64,000 nt of DNA from Phytophthora hibernalis (lineage: Eukaryota; Oomycota; Peronosporomycetes; Peronosporales; Peronosporaceae), in assembly GCA_012656075.1 (NCBI GenBank), contig JAAKBF010000151.1, positions 682,001 through 746,000 on the forward strand, given 5' to 3'. The position numbers and the translations under genes are program-made. This document shows positions 33,979 through 45,198 of the stretch, one piece after another. Position 1 is the first letter of the stretch. The number at the start of each line of letters is the position of its first letter. The notes under the pieces are model-generated. The model searched no databases. It had not been told where the DNA came from and saw only the letters and a program-made list of their open reading frames with translations.

Positions 33979-36186
33979 ATGGTCAGCTCGGAGGAGACGT
34001 TGCCCTTTCATTCCGCATTAGGAGGAAACGGACGCATGGGCGCCGCGCTGTCCTCTGGTCGGTCGCTGACGGTGACGCAGCGCCAGACGTCGCTCATGCG
34101 GCTACGCGAGCGCGCACTGTGGCTGCTGCACCTGTGGGCGCGCTTCTGGATCTTCGCCACGGGGCTGGAGAAGCACGAGGAGCTCGTGTGGCGCGTCGTG
34201 CAGCAACTCAAGCACCACACAGCCGCCAAGAGACGCGCCTTCCTGCACCACGTCACCATTACGCTCGTGGAGCTCTGGCTGCGCACACTGCGCGTGGTTC
34301 TGGTGCCCGACGTCTTCGCGCGCTATCTGTGCGCCACCTTCATGCTGCACATTGTGTACGAGCTGCAGTCGGTGGCTCGGGCGTGTTAGGCGGCGCGTTC
34401 CTGCGACTTACAGCCAGAGGAAGACGCACATTGCGACTCAGACAACAGCTGGAGAACGTCAAGAGCTTCCAGGAGCGACAGTCCATCGCGGGCGAACTGG
34501 ACAAACTCGAGGGCAAGGACAAGTGGCGCGAGGACCCGGCGTCCGGCCTCTTCCTGTACGAACGAGTGCTGAACAAGACGCAGATGTACAGGAGACTGAA
34601 GCTCGAGAACGACGTCATGGGTCTCATGTTTGCACTGAGGGCGGGACTGCTCAGGAAGCACTGGGGACTCGGCAACCCGAGACTGTACCAAGTCAGCAAC
34701 GGTACGAAGAGTTTAGCTACAGACTGAGGGAGCTGTACTGACGTAGATTGTTTATTTGACAGTGGGGACGAAGCACGTGATTGAGGAGTATCTCGATACG
34801 ATCGTGCAGTCCATGAACGTGGTGCTGCGGGCCAAAGGAAGTGACGAAGAGGACAACGAGCTGTCGATCGACAACAAACTTGCATTCTTCAGTGAAACGC
34901 GTCACGCGTTCGGGCGGTCCGCGTTGATGCTGTCCGGGGTGGAGCTCATGGATTCTACCACGCTGGAGTGATCAAGGCTTTGGCGGAGAACAATCTGCTG
35001 CCCAATGTCATTGCTGGATCTTCAGCGGGGTCGATTCTGGCGGGAGCGATTGGTGTGCGCAATGATGATGAGGTGCTGGAGTTCTTGACCGGCGAAAATG
35101 TGAAACTTGGTTTCTTGGGGCCGAACATTACAGAGCAGGACCGTGCGGAGTATACGCCTTCGTTCCTGCCCCCGGCGCAAGTTCTGCTGCCGAAGGGTGG
35201 GTTCGAACTTGTGCGGGATGCGTTTGTCCTACTCAATCGGTTCTTGGACAAACGCTACGTACTGGACACGAAGACTTTGCGTGACTGCTTGCGAAATGCC
35301 ATGGGGACTACACTTTTAGAGAAGCATACGATAGGACGGGTCGGATCATCAACATCACGGTGACCCCACTGACCGCTGACGATTATCCTCAATTGCTCAA
35401 CTATCTTACAGCCCCGAACGTGATCATTTGGTCAGCCTCCCTTGCGTCGTGTGCGATCCCGAACTTGTTCCGTCCTGTCGAGCTGCTGGCCAAGGATGAA
35501 AATGGGAACATTGTCCCCTACTTCCGCGAGGGCTCAAGTGGAGTGACGGCAGTGTCGAATGCGATCTGCCAATGGAACGTTTGTCGGAGCTTTTCAACGT
35601 GAATCATTTCATTGTCAGCCAAGTCAACATCCACTACAAGATTGTATCAGGCCATTCGGCGTTTGGAAATGGACAGACCGGCAGTCTCATGAGATTTTTG
35701 AAAAAGCAGATGAAAGCCTACATCAAAAACATCGCGGAGTTTGGCCTCAACACCTCCGTCTTGAAGTTCCTCGACATCGGGTTCGTTCCTTTAATCACGC
35801 AGAAGTACGAAGGTGATATTACTATCTGCCCCACGAACAAGATACCGGCCACTAAACTACTACGAACAGTGCTGAGCAATCCAACACGTGAAACCTTCCC
35901 AGAACTCTTGCTAGCTGGTGAGCGAGAGTGCTGGCCAGTAATGTCACGAATTCGCACAATGTGTCGTGTTGAGTTCGCATTGGAGCGGGCAGTACGGTAC
36001 TTGCGTGGCGAGCAAGCGCTTGAAGACGAACGACGAAGCGGGCGAAAGGCAATCGGTCGCGTGCCGTCGTTCTACACCTCTCCGAGCTCTATGAACTTGT
36101 CCAACCTAGATCATTCTCCCCCACCCCGCGAGAGTATGCCTCGCCTCCAAATAGCGAGGAAAGCGCTCTCGGCAAGGCAGCCTTGA
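33979..36186 (+). CDS. Patatin-like triacylglycerol lipase (SDP1 family)
   Basis: An N-terminal hydrophobic/basic region (ALWLLHLWARFWIFATGL) is followed by a DUF3336-like part (SFQERQSIAGELDKLEGKDKW), then TRHAFGRSALMLSG and the patatin domain. It has a glycine-rich oxyanion-hole stretch, the nucleophile elbow GSSAG (Ser at 35021-35023), APNVIIWSA, and the dyad Asp in W-S-DG (35545-35547) before LSELFNVNHFIVSQ. SDP1/Tgl3-type enzymes hydrolyse storage triacylglycerol on lipid droplets. Frame changes occur near 34370, at G4 34935-34938, G4 35303-35306 and AA 35535-35536; each is fixed by one base. One intron is at 34702-34762. The ATG at 33979 (MVSSEETLPF) is preferred to the one at 33931, which lies in a repeat. 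The C-terminal ~100 residues are not conserved. It neighbours a beta-oxidation enzyme. Confidence 0.9.
34702..34762 (+). other. Intron of the lipase gene (61 bp, phase 1)
   Basis: Donor GTACGA, acceptor TTGACAG. Splicing joins NPRLYQVSN to VGTKHVIEEYL, matching the family's 'NPELY...' to 'LI..Y...V' transition. Confidence 0.85.
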
Positions 36187-36780
36187 AGACGGAGAAATGA
36201 TAGATGCGATGGGAAGCCCTACCATGCGCCGAAACAGATCGATGAACATCGCAGGAGCCGTTTTGTCGGTAGATGGAGGAGCCAACGCTTCCGACTACAA
36301 CCACTTTGATCTGTAAAGCAGAAGACAGTACTGTTGCATTTATTGTGTCCAATCCGATACCATTTGGAATCCAAATACATTAGGACTTTCATGGAAACCT
36401 CAAACAAATCGGTCACCGTCTATCAGAACTGGCAAAATGTATTATACTTTAACTGGAGCAAACACATACAAAATGTACCTTGACGATCAAACAGGGATAC
36501 GGTCTGATCAGCGGGATGCGAGACCCATCACGACCGATCAAGCTGCTTGCATGCCTTCCCACAGCAACACAACAACGTGATATATATATCTCTTCCTTTA
36601 ATAGCTTCTGCCATGTACAAACATATTTTCCCGGCCAATACCGGTACTGTATGTTAAACCTTAAACCGCGTAAACTTGTGCCGCGTGAACTTTACACACG
36701 GTGCCAAACTTTTCGATGCTGAAGTTTTTCTTTGGTTTTTGATGCTAGTTTCCAATTTAACATCTTCATTTACCGATTCG
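36187..36780. other. Intergenic region without recognised gene
   Basis: It contains the lipase 3' flank and the promoter of the symporter. No domain-bearing frame is seen. The in-frame upstream ATG of the symporter at 36676 would add a hydrophobic, non-conserved extension and is not favoured. Confidence 0.35.
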
Positions 36781-38176
36781 ATGCCAGACGCCTACCAGAA
36801 CTTAGAACAAGCGACCCCGCCCAAGAAGACATTGTCTCGGGCGATCCTGACGTCTTTGACGTTCTGGATCATCGCTGGCGCCGCTCTCGGAGTGATTTTG
36901 GGCGAATTCGCACCAACGTTTTCTGTCAAGGCCGCCCCGATGTCTCAAGTCTTCCTGCGCCCGATCCAGTTCATTGTCTTTCCTCTCGTGTTTTCCTCTC
37001 TGGTTGTCGGCATCGCCAGTCAAAACGACATGAAGCAACTGGGTCGTCTGGCGATCAAGTCGATCATCTACTTCGAAATCGTGACGGTATGTTGCGCGTC
37101 TCACCATTAATTCTGCTCTTTTGCCTAGTTTCCTGACTCTTTCGTCGACTCCGTGATCTATGCTGTAGACAATTGCCATGGTCATGGGCTTACTCGCCGC
37201 TAACATCGTCAAGCCGGGCAGTGTCGGTCTCGTCGAGGGTGAAGAATACTCATCGTCCAGCTCGACTTTGACGTTCGAAACCTTCATCGAGCACCTGACG
37301 CCCAAAACGTGGGGCGAAATGATGGGCGGGTCGGGATCGTCAGAGTTGCTACAAGTTCTCATCGCCTCGATCCTCATCGGCGTCTCTACTGCATTCATCC
37401 CTGAAAACACAAGCAATTGATTGTCGATTTTGCGCGCGCCGTACTCGAGATGATGTTTAAGTTCGTGGACATTGTTATTTGGACGGCCCCAGTCGGCGTG
37501 TGCTTCGCAGTTGCCAACTCGATCGGCAGGAACGGCTTGTCGTCTCTTTCCAGCTTAGGGGCGCTCGTGGCCACTACGTACGGGACGCTCGTGGTGATGT
37601 TTTTCGTCCTCTTTGTGCCGATCTTCGTCTACTTCAAGATCAACATCCCCGAGTTCTTTGTCGCCATGCGCGAGCCGTTGGCCATCGGCTTCACCACCGC
37701 CTCCTCTGAAGCTGCGCTCCCAAGGTCTTTGAATCTCTCGAGAAATATGGCGTATCAACTCACGTGCTCGCCTTCGTGGTGCCGTTCGGATACTCGTTCA
37801 ACCTGGATGCGGGAGCGATGAACCTCGCGCTGTGCTCGATGTTCTGTGCGCAGGCTGCCGGCATCGACAAAACGGTGGGGAGCAGGTCGTAATGGTGCTC
37901 ATGATGATGATTTCTTCCAAAGGTATTGCTGGCGTACGCTCGGCAAACATCGTCGTTCTGGCCTCCACCATCACGCAATTCGACATCCCGTCGTGGCCAG
38001 TGGCGTTGATTTTGGGGGTCGATTGGATCTCAGACATGGCACGCACATTCATCAACTTGACTGGAAACTGTTTGGCCGCCACTGTGATGGCCAAGCTGGA
38101 AAACGAGTTCCGCACTGAGGCGTGGCATCAAAAACAGAACGAAGAGGCTGAACCGGCCACCACCTCGATAAAGTGA
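36781..38176 (+). CDS. Dicarboxylate/amino acid:cation symporter (DAACS, EAAT-like)
   Basis: About 440 residues of a multi-pass transporter, starting at MPDAYQNLEQATPPKK (36781). The helices fit the glutamate/aspartate transporter fold: FWIIAGAALGVILGEF, PIQFIVFPLVFSSLVVGIAS, ELLQVLIASILIGVSTAF and WTAPVGVCFAVANSIG. The hairpin signature TASSEAALP (37695-37720) stands for the usual SSSAATLP. GYSFNLDAGAMN stands for the NMDGT substrate/sodium motif, followed by MMISSKGIAGV. It imports acidic amino acids or dicarboxylates with Na+ or H+. There is one intron (37087-37168). Frame changes at AA 37415-37416, CCC 37719-37721 and G4 37877-37880 are each fixed by one base, giving a stop at 38176. Substrate is inferred from the family; Ala in place of Gly in the NxDG motif could alter specificity. 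Confidence 0.9.
37087..37168 (+). other. Intron of the symporter gene (82 bp, phase 0)
   Basis: Donor GTATGT, acceptor GCTGTAG. Joins IIYFEIVT to TIAMVMGLLAAN, a continuous transmembrane helix. Confidence 0.9.
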
Positions 38177-38304
38177 GCGTCTCTGCTCGTGGGTCGACTG
38201 CTGGTCACCGTTAGCTTCTACACAAGTGCCCTCTGTTCTTAAATGCTACGTAAAGTAGGCAACACACCACTTTGGTACTAAAGAATGAGTGAATAGGGAT
38301 CCCG

Positions 38305-38400
38305 ATATTGTGTTTCGTCAGTTCCGAAACCAGGTACCGGTACAGACGGTCAATCCCGCTCCTCCATAAATCACGCCCATCGCGAGAAAATCTTCGCTTT
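38305..38400 (-). pseudogene. Degraded fragment of a guanylate-binding-protein gene
   Basis: 'tgtttcgt.ag.tccgaaac.aggtac...atcacgcccatcg' followed by 'cgagaaaatctt' matches 44326-44435 inside the GBP gene (the part encoding MGVIDEGAIDRLYLVSELTKH), with an internal deletion of about 40 bp and several substitutions. It directly precedes the truncated CRN-like gene. Confidence 0.7.
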
Positions 38401-38435
38401 AGAAAATCTCTCTCATTCGAGAATCTGACACACCA

Positions 38436-39940
38436 TTGTACTTATTTCTTGGCATTGATGAATACCAAGCGATTAAAAGGTCGGTGCTCAACGGAAACAT
38501 TCCGATACATCACTTCTGCGCGAGCTTGTGGAAGCCATCGGAATTTTCTTATGCACACAATCACCACAACGTTCTTGCCTGGTTGTGCTACCCATGTTTG
38601 CTGGGACGGATTGGGGTGTAATTCAGTCGAATGTGAATTCTTCGTGCGTCCAGACTGAGCGGCTTCCTATGACCCTCTTCACAATGCATGACATGTTCAG
38701 GATGGTGAGGTCCAATACCAGCTATGCTGGGCTGCTGGAGAGTGCCCAAATCTGCCGTGATTTGTTTGCTCTTGGTGTTCCGCGGTGGGTTGTCGAGTAT
38801 TTGACGTTGGTGAAGAACAATTGTAGAGATGAGGGGATCCCTCGTTTGACCACAATCAAGGATTGCTGTGATGCCATCTGGTCAAAATACGTTGCCAACT
38901 ACTTCACCGGTCTAACAACCGAACATCGCATCCGTTTGGCGGGCTCTGCTATAGCTGGACAACCATGTGACCTAAGTGAGACGTTCGATGGGGACATCAA
39001 GTGGTCAAAACTCCGGGACTCTTCACTATGCTTGCTGACTCCGCAGGCACCTGGATTGGATGTTCACGTTCCTTATGTGTTGTTGCAGAATGTTGGATCG
39101 ATTCGTGCTAAGATAACAACCGCAGCAGAGAGAGCGTTCGTGGAATCTCTGAATGACCTGAAAGAATATGTCGACGATACAATGTTCGTCAGCCAAGCGT
39201 GGCAATCGTGGGTGATGTTCGGTGCTTGCTTTTATGCAGTGAGAATCAATGCGTTACTGGTGCTTGGGCACACAACGGTCCCGTTGAAACTATTGCTGCC
39301 TGGCGCACTGATGAATACGGAAATGGAATCGATTTCGGTGAAGCTTGTTCCTTCGCGAGTGTTTCAATGTGCAAGCACGTTTGGTGCGTCAACTCCACGA
39401 TTCATTTCTGAAAGAGGGAACGAAGAGCACAGAATCGACTGGACGTCGAGTGGGTGCATTGTCGTGAATGGAGATGGCGGGGCTGGTATTGACATTTTGT
39501 TTGCTCTGGAAGATGCTACAACGCCTGGGAAAATGGTCGTTTTTGTCGACCAGAGAAAACGGCATCTTGTTAAATGTCAACCAAGTCGCGCAAAGGAGTG
39601 TCTTGGCAAAATACCGGATATCCCAACGTTTCTGAAGGATGGTGGTGCATGTTTGGTGCGAGGGGTGATGAGCTGCGTTGCCATGCCGAATATTGCGGAG
39701 TTCGTTGTGCCTTCTAACTGTTTCCTCATGATCCGAGATGAGACTGATGCGTTCCATGGGACATTGAAGTATCATCCAGCGTGTTCGTCTATTATCCCAG
39801 TCAATTCGGCGTCCAAAACTGTTCTCAAGACTGTATTGGTGGGTGACCAGAAAGAAGTCGAAGAAGTCGCTGACGAGATTGTGAAGAGGCGGGTCTGCAG
39901 CTCTGACGAGCTAACTTCTTTGTTGAAACCAAGCGGTTAA
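38436..39940 (+). CDS. Crinkler (CRN)-like effector, 5'-truncated: NTPase and nuclease-like parts
   Basis: The reading begins at a Walker-B-like strand (LYLFLGIDEYQ, 38436-38470). After one frame change near 38560 it stays open to 39940. The middle part (MFAGTDWGVI, RLPMTLFTMHDM, CRDLFALGVPRWVVEYL) matches the CRN/RHS-type P-loop NTPase region as I know it from oomycete CRN proteins. The C-terminal part has VVNGDGGAGIDILFAL and MVVFVDQRKRH, which resembles a PD-(D/E)xK nuclease core with Gln in the third position. No CRN header (LFLAK, HVLVxxP) and no Walker A precede it; the left boundary is the GBP fragment. CRNs act in host nuclei and many induce cell death. Whether this open part is expressed is unknown. 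Confidence 0.65.
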
Positions 39941-40191
39941 AAGTTGAGGTCGTTGCGTCTTAAACAAGAAAGCATTTTACAGCGCTCAGCTTCTTCATTA
40001 ACCCTTCAGCGCCCAAGCCATTTTCGGTTAAAATGAGAAATTCAATTTACGGGCTCCACGATGCTGGGGAAATAATTAGCCCCAGTCGCAAATTATCTTG
40101 GAAGGAAAATCCACGATCTTCATGAAAAACCGCATAAGAAAAATGATCTGTCTCGCCTATCTTATTCGAGAATCTGTCGCGTCGTGGAAAG

Positions 40192-41896
40192 ATGAAGGAC
40201 TCGCTAGAATGTGCGATCGTTGGGGCGGCGGGAAGCGTGTTCGATGTGAGACCCAGTTGAAGACGGTGATCAAGGATCAGAGCGATGGAGAGATCACAGT
40301 TCCTTCGACGGACTTGCGACTCTTTCTTCCGAAGAAGGGTGAGGCGTAGCTGAATGGGGCTGGCACGGTAGCTATGAGCATGGGCACCCGAAGGAGATAA
40401 ATCCGACGTTGCAGGTTAAGGACGCTGAGTACTCTCGTGAGAATTTTCAACCGGGTGAGGACCAAGTTCTAGTGCTGGTGGTGTTCCGCAGCGACCTACG
40501 CAGATATTTCCTACGTTTCGACCATACTCCGAAGGAATCAATGTGCGACTCCCTCATCTTTCAAGGAATGCGTTAGTAGAAAAACTACGCTGTTCTCTCC
40601 ACTACTTTGTGTTGTTGTCGTCTCCTTCGGGGTCCGGAAAGACTTCACTGTTGACGTTATTTAAGCATCGGTATCCTGAAATTCACTGTGGGGATATCGT
40701 TAAACCACGCGGGCCCAATCAGTCAAATCCTTAGCCAACATGGTAGTGATGTGTCAAAGCAAACGTGTCAGCTGCGTGACAATGGTGCGATAATTGTGGT
40801 GATGCTGGACGATTCTCAGCGCCATTATCTAACCTGCCATTTGGGCATTGTTGGTCAAGGGCTTTCTTCTTGGATCCCATCAAACGTGCGATTTGTTTTC
40901 TCTGCAACGATACACTTGAAAGCGAGTGATCAGACAGTCCTCTACATGTAGAGTTTCAGAGTTTTCGAAAAAGGATCATGAGGGATGATGTTTTACTTGG
41001 CGACGATGAAGCAGGGGGTATTTTGTGCTGAAGCTTAGCTGGCCTCACTTTTTCGGTTGGGGTAATGGACTACTCTCGAATCTGAGGAGTCCATCACTGG
41101 AAGAGAGGATTATGCGAGAGTTCGCTGGGAACATCGGTGCATTGCGCATTTTCATCGATAATGGCGTACGTGTTTCGTCAATTGACGAGGCGTTAATTGA
41201 GCCCTCACCAACGAAAATGTATCGTCATCCCGAACGTCTCAAGCGATGGGCTGCGATTTACAAAATGATCCGACAGAAGAATCAGACACGAACACGAATG
41301 CAATTATAAAGACACTGACAGGAAGAGAACAGGGATTTAGATAGCCAAGTGCCGTATTCAAGCTTGTCGTGGGCCGATTTTGAGCCGATTCTGACGATAG
41401 AGGACTTTGATCTCCAAGCGACGACCATTCCTGACGAAATTGTCGAGCAGCTACATGTACACGCCCGGCTTGAGCAATTACTCAAATTGTATGGGATCTT
41501 TACACGGGAAATGAAGTCAAGCGTCAGACGTTTATTGTGGCAGTTTTTGAGGCAGTCTGCCTCTTCGTTGATGATGTCACGATTCTTGTCGAAGAAGATG
41601 TGGAAGGGGAGAACGTATCTGTGCACGGTCGCTTTGAGTTTGTGGTGACGCGTGACAGAAAGCGTATATAGCAAAACTTGATGAAATTCAGCAAGGAATT
41701 GCTCAGAACGTGGCAGGTCTCGAGGCTTTGTCTGATGTCGAAGGACAAGAGCGGACTTGGAATTGTTACCAACTATTTCCATTCCAGTGGGTATTCATTA
41801 GCGACGAATGACGAGACAATTCGATGGATTGATAAGACGCTCAAAAGTCTGTCGATCAATGCGTCACTGAAGAAATTCTCGGCAAACGACACTTAA
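40192..41896 (+). pseudogene. CRN-like effector with header, NTPase and nuclease parts, broken
   Basis: The ATG at 40192 starts a typical CRN header (MKDSLECAIVGAAGSVFDV). After a frame change come DLRLFLPKKG (LFLAK-like) and an in-frame TAG at 40348, where the family has Trp. Then NPTLQVKDAEY and GEDQVLVLVVF correspond to the HVLVxxP boundary. The NTPase part has SGSGKTSLL (Walker A, about 40630) and VVMLDDSQ (Walker B, about 40800), then NVRFVFSATIHL. The last part (ADFEPILTIEDFD ... GIVTNYF) resembles the CRN restriction-nuclease-like domain. Several frame changes and at least three nonsense codons occur. CRN proteins enter host cells and nuclei. The nonsense codons are not explained by homopolymer errors, so this copy is probably dead. 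Confidence 0.7.
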
Positions 41897-42169
41897 CCCT
41901 TTCAATGCGTTGAACTTTTCTCTGGGGTTTTATCCCGATACCATTAGCACGAACTGCGAGAGGGAGTTAGGAACCACAAGAAATTACCCCGGCTCGCAGG
42001 GTCTCGGCTCACAGTGTTTTGGTTGATGAAAGGCAACTATTGACCTCTGGTTACCACTGCAGGTGTTATACAACATGTAGTCTCCATAAAACCAGCGACC
42101 GCATTGTGCATTTATTGTGTTTAATTCGTTTACCATTTACTTGGATCTCCAACAACCGATGTCAGTGCA

Positions 42170-45034
42170 TCAAAAACTCGGCACTGGTTCTGGTGCGCAG
42201 AATACCTGCCGCACGTAAAAATCTGGTAAGGTCGATATCTTCTCGTGTAGATCGCCAAGCTGTTCCTGCAGTATTCGTCGTTCTTCCTGGAGTGTGATTA
42301 TCTTCTCTTCGTCTGCTAGTCGAACCACGTCAGACACACAGTCACGCAGGACTTCTTCGACCTCACGGCTTCCTTCCATCCGTCCCAGTTGCATCTGGAA
42401 GCGTTCTAGACGCGCTTCCAAACGTGCTTGTTCACTCTCTGCAGTTAGTTTTACACTGAGCTGTCGTGCAGCACTTTGCTTTAGTTGACGTTCAAGCTCG
42501 TCGTTGTCCCCACGAAGCATTTCACAGTCTCTCTCGAGTCGAACATGAGCCTCCACCTCAGTGTCGTATAAGTGCTGGAGTTGTTGCCGCTCTTTGTCCA
42601 GCAACTCCATTTCACGATCTTGTTGTTGAGCAGCAAGCTCCGACTGCCTCAGTTGCTTCTGTAACATCGACTTTTCCGCGGTCTGATCGGCCGCGCGACG
42701 TATCCAGTCCTCTTTCTCCCGCTGATGCGTGGTCCGAAGCAGTTCAATCTGGTTTGTTAGTTCTTGTTTCGTACTCAGCCCGTCAGCTTCGACCTTCGCT
42801 AAATATTCCGCCTTGTGCTGAAAACGCAGTTGAGTTTTCTCTAGCTCCTTCGTTACTTCCTGCTGCTGCCGCATGAAGGTGTTCGATCCCTTCGGTCAAA
42901 CCTTTACGCTCATGTTCCAAGTCTGCAAGCGCAACAATTTGCTGTTGTGACGAGGTTTGCAGTTCTAAAATGCGTTCAGCCTGCGTGGCGAACTTATCTT
43001 CGAGGTGTGACTTGGTTGCAAGAAGTTGTTGCGCCTCCATCGTTTTCTCTTGCAGCTTCTGCCTCCAATCCATTTTTTCATTCGCATGAAGATGCCCAAG
43101 CTGCTCTCGTGTGTGCTCCCACTGAGCTTTTTCCTGTGCATGGTTGTTTGCCATCCGTTGAAAAAGAGCTTCAAAGAACAAGAGCGAGTCCACACGCAGA
43201 AACTGGTAAAACGCCTTCTTCTTCGCAGGACCGCGAGCCTTTCGTTCGTAAACTTCTTCCAACACTTCCATCGTGGCCTGGAAGGCTTCCTCCTTGTTTG
43301 CAGCAGCATCCCACGCCCCAGCAGCCAAAGGACGAACCAGGAACTTTGCCCGCAACTTGTCTAGCACTTTCACACAGAACTTGCTGGAACGCTTTTGAAG
43401 TTTCGCAATTAGAGTTGTTCGTTGAGCATGCATGTGCTGCTTAAGTTTCTGGAAGCACACAGCCCGCGATGCGCCTTCTACAGAGCGCACCTTAAACAAC
43501 GTCAGTGCTTGCTCTTGGGCATCTTTGTAGATGGCCTCAAATTCTGCTTGCGACAGAATCTTCGCCACACCATCCGCTTCTTCGCCAGCCCCGTCATCAG
43601 TATCGTCTTCCACTTCGTCTGTGTCCTCCGAGTCTCCTTCGTCATTGACCTTTTTCGGAGGCTTCTTGCCTGATGTAGCTTCCATCAGCGTGTCGTATAA
43701 CTCGATAGCTGCAGCAAGCGCGGCCTGACAGGTAGCATCTGAAACGTACTCCCAGGCAGCTTTAATGTCTGGTACGGCACCGCTGTTCATAGTCTCTGTG
43801 TAGCAATGCACGAGCTGCGCGACTTGCGGACCGTTTAGTACCTTGCCAAGTAGCTCTTTTGCTGCCACAGAAGACAGCAGGTGACGTCGTACAGTTGATA
43901 TTTGATCCACAAACTCTGGTCGCAGCTCACTATCTGAAAGTTCTGCAGCGCGCCGGAGGTCCCGTTCATCGGTCACGGGGCGTACAAGTGTAAAACATTC
44001 ACGCCGACCAAACAGGACACGAATTGAAGCACGGGTACAATTCCGCTCGACCTGTCGCATTCTCGTGTTCTCGGAGGCCGTGGTGCTGACATCTCGGGCA
44101 TCTAGCGCCTTCTCGAGATATTCGTTCGCCGTAAGTGCGTTGCCATCAATTTGCATGTCCAGCAAAAATCACGAAGTAGCCATACAAACGGCGGAAAATG
44201 CGGTGCCAATTCTCGAGATTCCTCAAGCTTGTCACTGCTCAGTATTGACTCCTCTGTACTCGCACCAGTGCTTCCAAACGTATTATTCGGTGATGGTGTC
44301 GTTGCAGGGTATGCACTCACACAAACGTGTTTCGTGAGCTCCGAAACTAGGTACAGTCTGTCGATCGCTCCTTCATCAATCACGCCCATCGTGTTGAAAA
44401 CGAAAAGCGAGCTAAGCAGCAATCCGAGCGAGAAAATCTTGGCGTCGTAGCTCTCATCATTGTCCGTGGACGCCATTCCTTCCGTGTCCAGGAGAAGTAC
44501 CAGTTGACCTGCTGGATTGCGTACTGGAGGCTGCGGCGCCCAGAGCCAGATGCCTCTCGTGCACGACTCGGTCGTCGGCCCCACTCGAAACCCTCCAGTC
44601 TCAGAGGTAGCGGTTCCATTGGACGAATGGCCATTGACAACTGCAATATTGTCTCTACTGTCGGTCCACGGCAAGTCGTTTCGATGGGCTGCGAGTTGAT
44701 TCAGGAAAAAGCTCTTGCCCGTCCTGCAGGACAGTAAAAAGCATTAGTGGGAGAACAATTACAATAAGAACCTGACAACAACCCACCGATACTGCCCTGC
44801 CAAGCAGACAATTGCCACAGGCTCGTTCAAGCTCTCCAGTAGACTGCAGCAATACAAAAGTTAGTCAATATTACCAAATAGTTGTTAGTGACTTGAAGAA
44901 GGCGGAAAGGACCGTAAATTGACCAGCAACATATGCACAAGACGCATAGCATTGCAGTACACATACCTGACGCCTTGTTCCGTCACGCGTAGGCCGTCAG
45001 CGCCGCCCTCAATGAGGCACACGGGCGTCGTCAT
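42170..45034 (-). CDS. Guanylate-binding protein (GBP-family large GTPase)
   Basis: Three exons: 45034-44967, 44843-44787 and 44723-42170. The start MTTPVCLIEGGADGLRV fits the family's 'P.CLI....G'. GTPase motifs are GQYRTGKS (G1, spanning the second splice site), TTESCTRGIWLW (switch I), DTEG (G3) and WLLRDF (the RD version of G4). The family helical part follows: ANEYLEKAL, FGRRECFTLVRP, ELRPEFVDQI, LNGPQVAQLVHCYTETMNSG. The tail (43500 to 42170) is a long, Gln/Glu-rich coiled coil. Frame changes occur at A5 44164-44168 and near 42870. GBPs hydrolyse GTP to GMP, oligomerise on membranes and in animals attack intracellular pathogens; the oomycete role is unknown. It is divergent from RSPH9 across 164 bp. 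Confidence 0.9.
44724..44786 (-). other. Intron 2 of the GBP gene (63 bp)
   Basis: Donor GTGGGT, acceptor CTGCAG on the minus strand. It splits the Arg codon of the P-loop GQYRTGKS, and splicing restores the motif exactly. Confidence 0.9.
44844..44966 (-). other. Intron 1 of the GBP gene (123 bp)
   Basis: Donor GTATGT, acceptor CTGCAG on the minus strand. Joins VTEQGV to SLLESLNEPVAIVCLAG. Confidence 0.85.
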
Positions 45035-45198
45035 CCCAAATTGAACCAAATTGGGTCTAAATTGAAAATGTCCAGTCTCTTATCCTCGAGATGTGCTCCA
45101 CACCAGTTTTACATCACACAACTTCAATTCAATGAATTGCGATCTTGAAGCGACGCACTAGGCTTTCAGACTGCAACATCACAAGATACTTTGACAAA

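Noticed and set aside
40192..41896. Treating the second CRN-like gene as simply miscalled like its neighbours
   Set aside because: It has an in-frame TAG in place of a conserved Trp plus further stops, which run-length errors do not explain.
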